Positions 7,757-11,470 of a stretch of DNA of 11,470 nt are shown here, piece by piece. The translations under genes and the position numbers were made by a program. The notes beneath the pieces are model-generated. The model searched no databases. It had not been told where the DNA came from and worked only from the letters and a program-made list of their open reading frames with translations. The DNA is from an uncultured Clostridia bacterium (GTDB lineage: Bacteria > Bacillota > Clostridia > Oscillospirales > Acutalibacteraceae): assembly GCA_946628455.1 (NCBI GenBank), contig CAMOWP010000046.1, positions 1 to 11,470 on the forward strand, in the 5' to 3' direction. Each line of letters starts with the position of its first letter. The stretch's first letter is position 1.

Positions 7757-8791
7757 TTGAGCAGAGAGACACGAATATTTTTAAATATTGTAGGCTTCAG
7801 CCTTATAGCCGTTTGCCTTTTAGGGGTAAAGTTTTTTGAGAGCACTCTTATGCTTTATCCCGCGGGGTTAATCGCGCTTATACTGTTTTTCTTAAGCTTT
7901 ATTCACGATAAGGACGATAAGAACGGCAGCTTCGGCAAGCCTAAGAAAAAAGCTGTAAGACCCGCGAGCGATACGGGCGAGCTTACCGAGAGGGAAATTG
8001 AAAGGTTAGTCAGGGAGGAGAGACCCGTTATATGCCGCGGGCAGTCGATTTTTTACAACACCTCCGCCTTGAACAGGGCTGTTTCAAAAAGCTCAACCTA
8101 CAGCTATAAGGGCACGCTTCGCCTTGATGAGGAGGCTCCCGTTATCTCAGTTTACGAAAACGGTAATAAGGTGCAGGAATACGTTCTTCAGCCTAAAAAG
8201 AACGAGGATTTAACGGGAAAGCGCTTCCGCTTTGAAACTAAGGTTTACTTTGAAAAGCAAAGCTGCCTCGTTGCGCTTACTGAGGGCTATATTGTAAATA
8301 TGGGCGAGGATATAAGCAAAACAACCTACGATATGCTTCGCATCTCGTACAGGCTCGAAAAGCATTATTTTGAAAAGGATACTAAAAATATCTGCAGCGT
8401 TTCTTATCTCCGCACAAACGGCAAGGAGCTTGAAAGCAAGGGGCTTCGCTTTCCCGGTAAGGTTACGGGAAAAAACGTTCGCTGCGTAGGCATTTGCCAG
8501 AAATGCGGTAAATCCTTCACGTTTTTCACCTATAATTACCCGAAGGAATATGCCGAGCCCGTTTATTCGGACGACGGACTTTACGTTTATAAGCTGACGG
8601 AAAAAATTCCCGATAAACAGCTTCTTACCTGGAAAAGGGAAAAGGACGGAAAAACATTCAGGTATTATAACAGCTTCTGCTGTCCGCACTGCGGCGAGCC
8701 GTATATCGATTACCGCCGCAACAGAGAGCTTAAGCGAATGGGCAACCTTGCCTGCGTTCATATAGGGCATAAGGAATACAGCGGTTATTAA
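7757..8791 (+). CDS. Membrane protein of unknown function with two split CxxC knuckles
   Basis: I do not recognise a named family for this 344-residue protein. Two hydrophobic stretches near the N-terminus (about 7-26 and 30-49), separated by a very short turn, predict a membrane hairpin with the long remainder on one side. Because a charged run follows the second helix (DKDDKNGSFGKPKKK), that side is probably the cytoplasm. A charged helix (about 75-90) precedes a beta-rich central region (about 90-240). The C-terminal part holds CQKC (247-250) and CPHC (309-312), the spacing expected of a four-Cys zinc site split by about 58 residues; further Cys and His (333, 335, 338) lie at the end. It starts at TTG 7757, supported by AGAGGA, 18 bases after the RNase M5-like gene and 23 bases before the GTPase-nuclease fusion. 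The operon position suggests a link to RNA or ribosome metabolism, but that is only context. It could equally be an unrelated envelope protein. Confidence 0.8.
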   Translation: MSRETRIFLNIVGFSLIAVCLLGVKFFESTLMLYPAGLIALILFFLSFIHDKDDKNGSFGKPKKKAVRPASDTGELTEREIERLVREERPVICRGQSIFYNTSALNRAVSKSSTYSYKGTLRLDEEAPVISVYENGNKVQEYVLQPKKNEDLTGKRFRFETKVYFEKQSCLVALTEGYIVNMGEDISKTTYDMLRISYRLEKHYFEKDTKNICSVSYLRTNGKELESKGLRFPGKVTGKNVRCVGICQKCGKSFTFFTYNYPKEYAEPVYSDDGLYVYKLTEKIPDKQLLTWKREKDGKTFRYYNSFCCPHCGEPYIDYRRNRELKRMGNLACVHIGHKEYSGY

Positions 8792-8801
8792 TATAATCAG
8801 C

Positions 8802-8808
8802 AAAGGAG
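8802..8808 (+). promoter_or_regulatory. Strong ribosome binding site of the GTPase-nuclease fusion
   Basis: AAAGGAG lies 6 bases before ATG 8815. It is the best Shine-Dalgarno match in the window and fixes the start of the fusion gene. Confidence 0.75.
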
Positions 8809-8814
8809 AGAGGT

Positions 8815-11397
8815 ATGAAAAAGTTAGCTGTGGGCATTCTCGCCCATGTTGATTCAGGAAAAACCACCCTCTCCGAAGCTATGCTTTACTGCACGGGAAA
8901 TATAAACACCCTCGGCAGAGTTGACAGGCGCGACTCTTTCCTTGACACCTTCTACCTTGAAAGGGAGAGGGGAATCACTATATTTTCCAAGCAGGCAGTA
9001 TTAAAATATAAAGACACGGAATTCACTCTTCTTGACACCCCGGGCCACGTTGATTTTTCGGCGGAAGCAGAGCGCACTCTTCAAGTGCTCGATTACGCCG
9101 TTCTTGTTATCAGCGGAAGCGACGGAGTTCAGAGCCATACGGAAACTATCTGGAGGCTCCTTGAAAAGTACAGAGTTCCGTGCTTTATTTTTGTGAATAA
9201 AACCGACCTTGACGGTGTTGACTGCGAGGTGGTTATAAATAAAATCAGGGAGAGGCTCAGCGAAAACGCCGTCGATTTCAGCCATCAGAGCGGCGAAGCG
9301 CTGCTTGAAAGCGTAGCTGTGTGCGATGACTTCCTGCTTGAAAAATACTATGACGGCGCACTCGAAAAGCGCGATATTGTTAACGCGGTTAAGGAGCGCA
9401 GGCTGTTTCCGTGTATGTTCGGCTCCGCGCTGAGGCTTGACGGCGTTGAGGATTTTCTCGAATGCCTTTACAGCTATACCGCGCCTCCCGAGTATAAAAA
9501 GGAATTCGGCGCAAAGGTCTATAAAATCTCCGAGGACGCTCAGGGCAACAGACTCACTCACCTGAAAATAACGGGCGGCTCGCTTAAGGTTAAGGACGTT
9601 CTAAAGAGCGATAAAAACGAAAACGCCGAAAAGGTCAATCAGATACGGATTTATTCGGGCGACAAATTTGAAGCTGTAAGCGAAGCGCAGGCGGGAACGG
9701 TCTGCGCCGTAACGGGAATAAGCTTTGCTCTTTCTGGAGACGGCCTCGGCGCTGAGAAAAACTCTCCGCTTCCCGTTCTTGAGCCCGTTCTGACCTACAG
9801 CGTGATAATCAACGACGGTACTGACAGCCACACCGTTCTTGCAAAGCTGAAACTGCTTGAAAGCGAGGACCCTCAGCTTAAGGTTGTGTGGAACGAAAGG
9901 CTCTGCGAAATTCAGCTTCAGCTTATGGGCGATATTCAGCTCGAGGTGCTCAAAGCAATTGCCGAAAGCAGGTTCGGGCTTGATATTTCCTTCGGCAAGG
10001 GCAGCATTAATTATAAAGAAACAATAGTGAATACCGTTGAGGGCGTGGGGCATTTTGAGCCGCTCAGGCACTATGCCGAGGTGCACCTGCTTCTGAAACC
10101 CGCAAAGCGCAACAGCGGTCTTGTCTTTAAATCCGAGTGCAAGGAGGACGTGCTTGATAAAAACTGGCAGCGCCTTATTCTCACTCACCTTTATGAAAAA
10201 ACACATCTCGGCGTGCTTACGGGCTCACCGATTACCGATATGGAAATCATTATCGCCTCGGGCAGAGCTCACCCCAAGCACACCGAGGGCGGCGATTTCC
10301 GCCAGGCAACGTACAGGGCGGTCCGCCAGGGGCTGATGAGCGCGGAGTCCGTTCTCCTTGAGCCTATTTACGAGTTCACTCTTGAGGTGCCAAACGAAAA
10401 CACAGGCCGCGCGCTGTCTGATATTCAGCGTATGTCCGGTAGCTTCGAGCCGTTTGAGCAGGGAGTTGAAACAACTGTGATTAACGGCACCGCTCCCGTA
10501 TCGGAAATGAGCGAATACACAAGAGAGGTTATGCAATACACAAGGGGCAGGGGAAGCCTCTCCTGCAGGCTTAAGGGCTATGATATCTGCCATAATGCCG
10601 ATGAGGTTATCGAGGCTGTAGGATATAACGCCGAGGGCGATACGTATAATACTCCTGATTCCGTATTCTGCTCACACGGCGCGGGCTATAACGTTAAATG
10701 GAACGATGTCAAGGCGCATATGCACCTGCCGTCCGCTCTCGCTAAGCCAAAGCAGCAGGCGGTGCAGCTCAGAAGCGACAGCGTAATTTCAAAAGCAAGG
10801 GGCAGAAAGGATATTTTCACCCTTGATAAAGAGCTGATTAAAATATTTGAAAACACTTACGGTCCGATTAAAAGCAGAAACGAATATTCTCAGCCTTCCG
10901 TTACATATTCCGAAAAGGTTAAAAACGAAAGCTACAAGCGCAAAAATAAAACTAACTATGACGGAACGGAATATCTTCTCGTTGACGGCTATAACGTAAT
11001 CTATTCCTGGGATAACCTAAGGGAGCTTGCCGAAAGCAGTATCGACGGCGCAAGAACTGCGCTTATCAATATTCTGTGCAATTATACGGGCTATAAAAAA
11101 TGCGAAACGATTCTCGTTTTTGACGCATATAAGGTCAAGGGCAACACGCGCGAGGTTGAAAAAATAGACAACATCAGCGTTGTCTACACAAAGGAAGCCG
11201 AAACGGCAGATATGTATATCGAAAAAACCTCGCACAAGCTTGCTAAAAATAACAAGGTAAGGGTTGTAACCTCTGACGCGCTTGAGCAGCTTATCATTCT
11301 CGGAAGCGGCGCGCTGAGAGTTTCCTCACGGGAATTTCAGTTTGAGGTTGAGCAGGCGCAGGAGGAAATCCGAAGGCTGATTGAAGAAAAGGGATAA
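8815..11397 (+). CDS. TetM/EF-G-like ribosomal GTPase fused to a C-terminal YacP/Rae1-like NYN nuclease domain
   Basis: This 860-residue cytoplasmic protein has an N-terminal translational GTPase domain with every GTP motif intact: AHVDSGKTT (10-18), RGIT (52-55), DTPGH (74-78), NKTD (128-131) and GSAL (203-206). EF-G-like domains II to V follow to about residue 640, the length of a whole TetM protein. The domain IV loop reads RAHPKHTEGGDFR (484-496). A polar linker (about 640-715, with a helical segment ending YGPIK) leads to an NYN/PIN-like nuclease domain (about 718-860). This contains LLVDGYNVIYSW (Asp724, Asn727), LVFDAYKVKG (Asp770), TKEAETADMYIEK (Asp799, Glu803) and VVTSDALEQ (Asp821), then a helix rich in Glu and Arg. 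It closely follows B. subtilis YacP (Rae1), which cuts mRNA in the ribosomal A site. One unbroken frame covers both parts. GTPase-driven ribosome binding that presents or controls the nuclease is my inference. Automated annotation as tetracycline resistance would probably mislead. Confidence 0.93.
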   Translation: MKKLAVGILAHVDSGKTTLSEAMLYCTGNINTLGRVDRRDSFLDTFYLERERGITIFSKQAVLKYKDTEFTLLDTPGHVDFSAEAERTLQVLDYAVLVISGSDGVQSHTETIWRLLEKYRVPCFIFVNKTDLDGVDCEVVINKIRERLSENAVDFSHQSGEALLESVAVCDDFLLEKYYDGALEKRDIVNAVKERRLFPCMFGSALRLDGVEDFLECLYSYTAPPEYKKEFGAKVYKISEDAQGNRLTHLKITGGSLKVKDVLKSDKNENAEKVNQIRIYSGDKFEAVSEAQAGTVCAVTGISFALSGDGLGAEKNSPLPVLEPVLTYSVIINDGTDSHTVLAKLKLLESEDPQLKVVWNERLCEIQLQLMGDIQLEVLKAIAESRFGLDISFGKGSINYKETIVNTVEGVGHFEPLRHYAEVHLLLKPAKRNSGLVFKSECKEDVLDKNWQRLILTHLYEKTHLGVLTGSPITDMEIIIASGRAHPKHTEGGDFRQATYRAVRQGLMSAESVLLEPIYEFTLEVPNENTGRALSDIQRMSGSFEPFEQGVETTVINGTAPVSEMSEYTREVMQYTRGRGSLSCRLKGYDICHNADEVIEAVGYNAEGDTYNTPDSVFCSHGAGYNVKWNDVKAHMHLPSALAKPKQQAVQLRSDSVISKARGRKDIFTLDKELIKIFENTYGPIKSRNEYSQPSVTYSEKVKNESYKRKNKTNYDGTEYLLVDGYNVIYSWDNLRELAESSIDGARTALINILCNYTGYKKCETILVFDAYKVKGNTREVEKIDNISVVYTKEAETADMYIEKTSHKLAKNNKVRVVTSDALEQLIILGSGALRVSSREFQFEVEQAQEEIRRLIEEKG
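10966..11394 (+). other. NYN (YacP/Rae1-like) nuclease domain of the fusion
   Basis: Residues 718-860 of the fusion form a complete stand-alone-sized NYN domain. It has the conserved acidic residues Asp724, Asp770, Asp799 and Asp821, plus Asn727, placed as in YacP. Nothing is missing at either end relative to the YacP core; only the short C-terminal tail of the Bacillus protein is lacking. Confidence 0.88.
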
Positions 11398-11427
11398 AAG
11401 AAAAATGCAGGTTCATTAGAGAAGGTG

Positions 11428-11470
11428 CCATAACGAAGGTTTTGAAAGTAAGTAGAAACAATCGTTATGG
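11428..11470 (+). repeat. Inverted repeat downstream of the fusion gene, reaching the window edge
   Basis: CCATAACGA at 11428-11436 is the exact reverse complement of TCGTTATGG at 11462-11470. After two mismatched pairs, GTTT (11439-11442) pairs with AAAC (11456-11459), leaving a loop of 13 bases. The repeat may continue past the window edge. It begins 30 bases after the last stop. With its low GC and no T-run in view it is not a clear terminator; a mobile-element end, an RNA structure or a terminator base are all possible. Confidence 0.55.

Noticed and set aside
8792..8797. TATAAT just before the fusion gene as a promoter -10
   Set aside because: The sequence 17 bases upstream (ATAAGG) is not a -35, and a start would fall inside the ribosome binding site.
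9601..10206. Long minus-strand open frame (201 codons) opposite the fusion gene
   Set aside because: It is a shadow of the strong codon bias of the + strand gene. The translation has no recognisable motif and no ribosome binding site or promoter was seen. The same holds for the frames at 9001-9561 and 8210-8803.
8815..11397. Acquired tetracycline resistance gene on a mobile element
   Set aside because: No integrase, transposase or relaxase is present. Base and codon use match the neighbours, the domain IV loop differs from TetM, and there is an extra nuclease domain.

Overview
The window is a compact block of eight genes, all on the + strand. It looks like the chromosome of a Gram-positive Clostridia bacterium, and a gut Oscillospiraceae/Ruminococcaceae-type genome is my best guess. 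The reasons are an RNase M5 gene, a YacP/Rae1-type NYN nuclease domain, the Firmicutes-style comEC-holA order, AAAGGAG-type ribosome binding sites, and moderate GC with strong third-position bias. Base and codon use look alike across the window. I see no insertion sequence, integrase, tRNA, rRNA or CRISPR array.

Layout: (1) 2-583 is the C-terminal end of a protein of unknown function, probably extracellular, cut by the left edge. (2) 585-893 is a small MGMT/alkyltransferase-family protein. (3) 908-4051 is a full-length GH2 LacZ-type beta-galactosidase. (4) 4052-6121 is a ComEC/Rec2 DNA-uptake channel whose C-terminal domain has no histidines. (5) 6109-7152 is the DNA polymerase III delta subunit, HolA. 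(6) 7145-7738 is an RNase M5-like Toprim nuclease. (7) 7757-8791 is a membrane protein of unknown function with two CxxC knuckles and a TTG start. (8) 8815-11397 is a TetM/EF-G-like ribosomal GTPase fused to a C-terminal YacP/Rae1-like NYN nuclease domain. The last 73 bases are intergenic and contain an inverted repeat that runs into the right edge.

Genes are separated by 0-23 bases or overlap by 8-13 bases, and no terminator is visible between them, so the block can be read as one polycistronic unit. A good internal promoter candidate lies in an AT-rich island at the end of comEC, just before holA. This would let holA, the RNase M5-like gene, the membrane protein and the fusion be expressed separately from lacZ and comEC.

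The main discovery candidate is the last gene. It joins, in one polypeptide, a translational GTPase that should bind near the ribosomal A site and a nuclease domain whose stand-alone relative in Bacillus subtilis (Rae1/YacP) cuts mRNA in the ribosomal A site. It lies close downstream of another RNase gene and directly after the CxxC membrane protein. Together these suggest a ribosome-directed RNA surveillance or rescue module rather than tetracycline resistance. That function is inference; the domain fusion itself is visible in the sequence.
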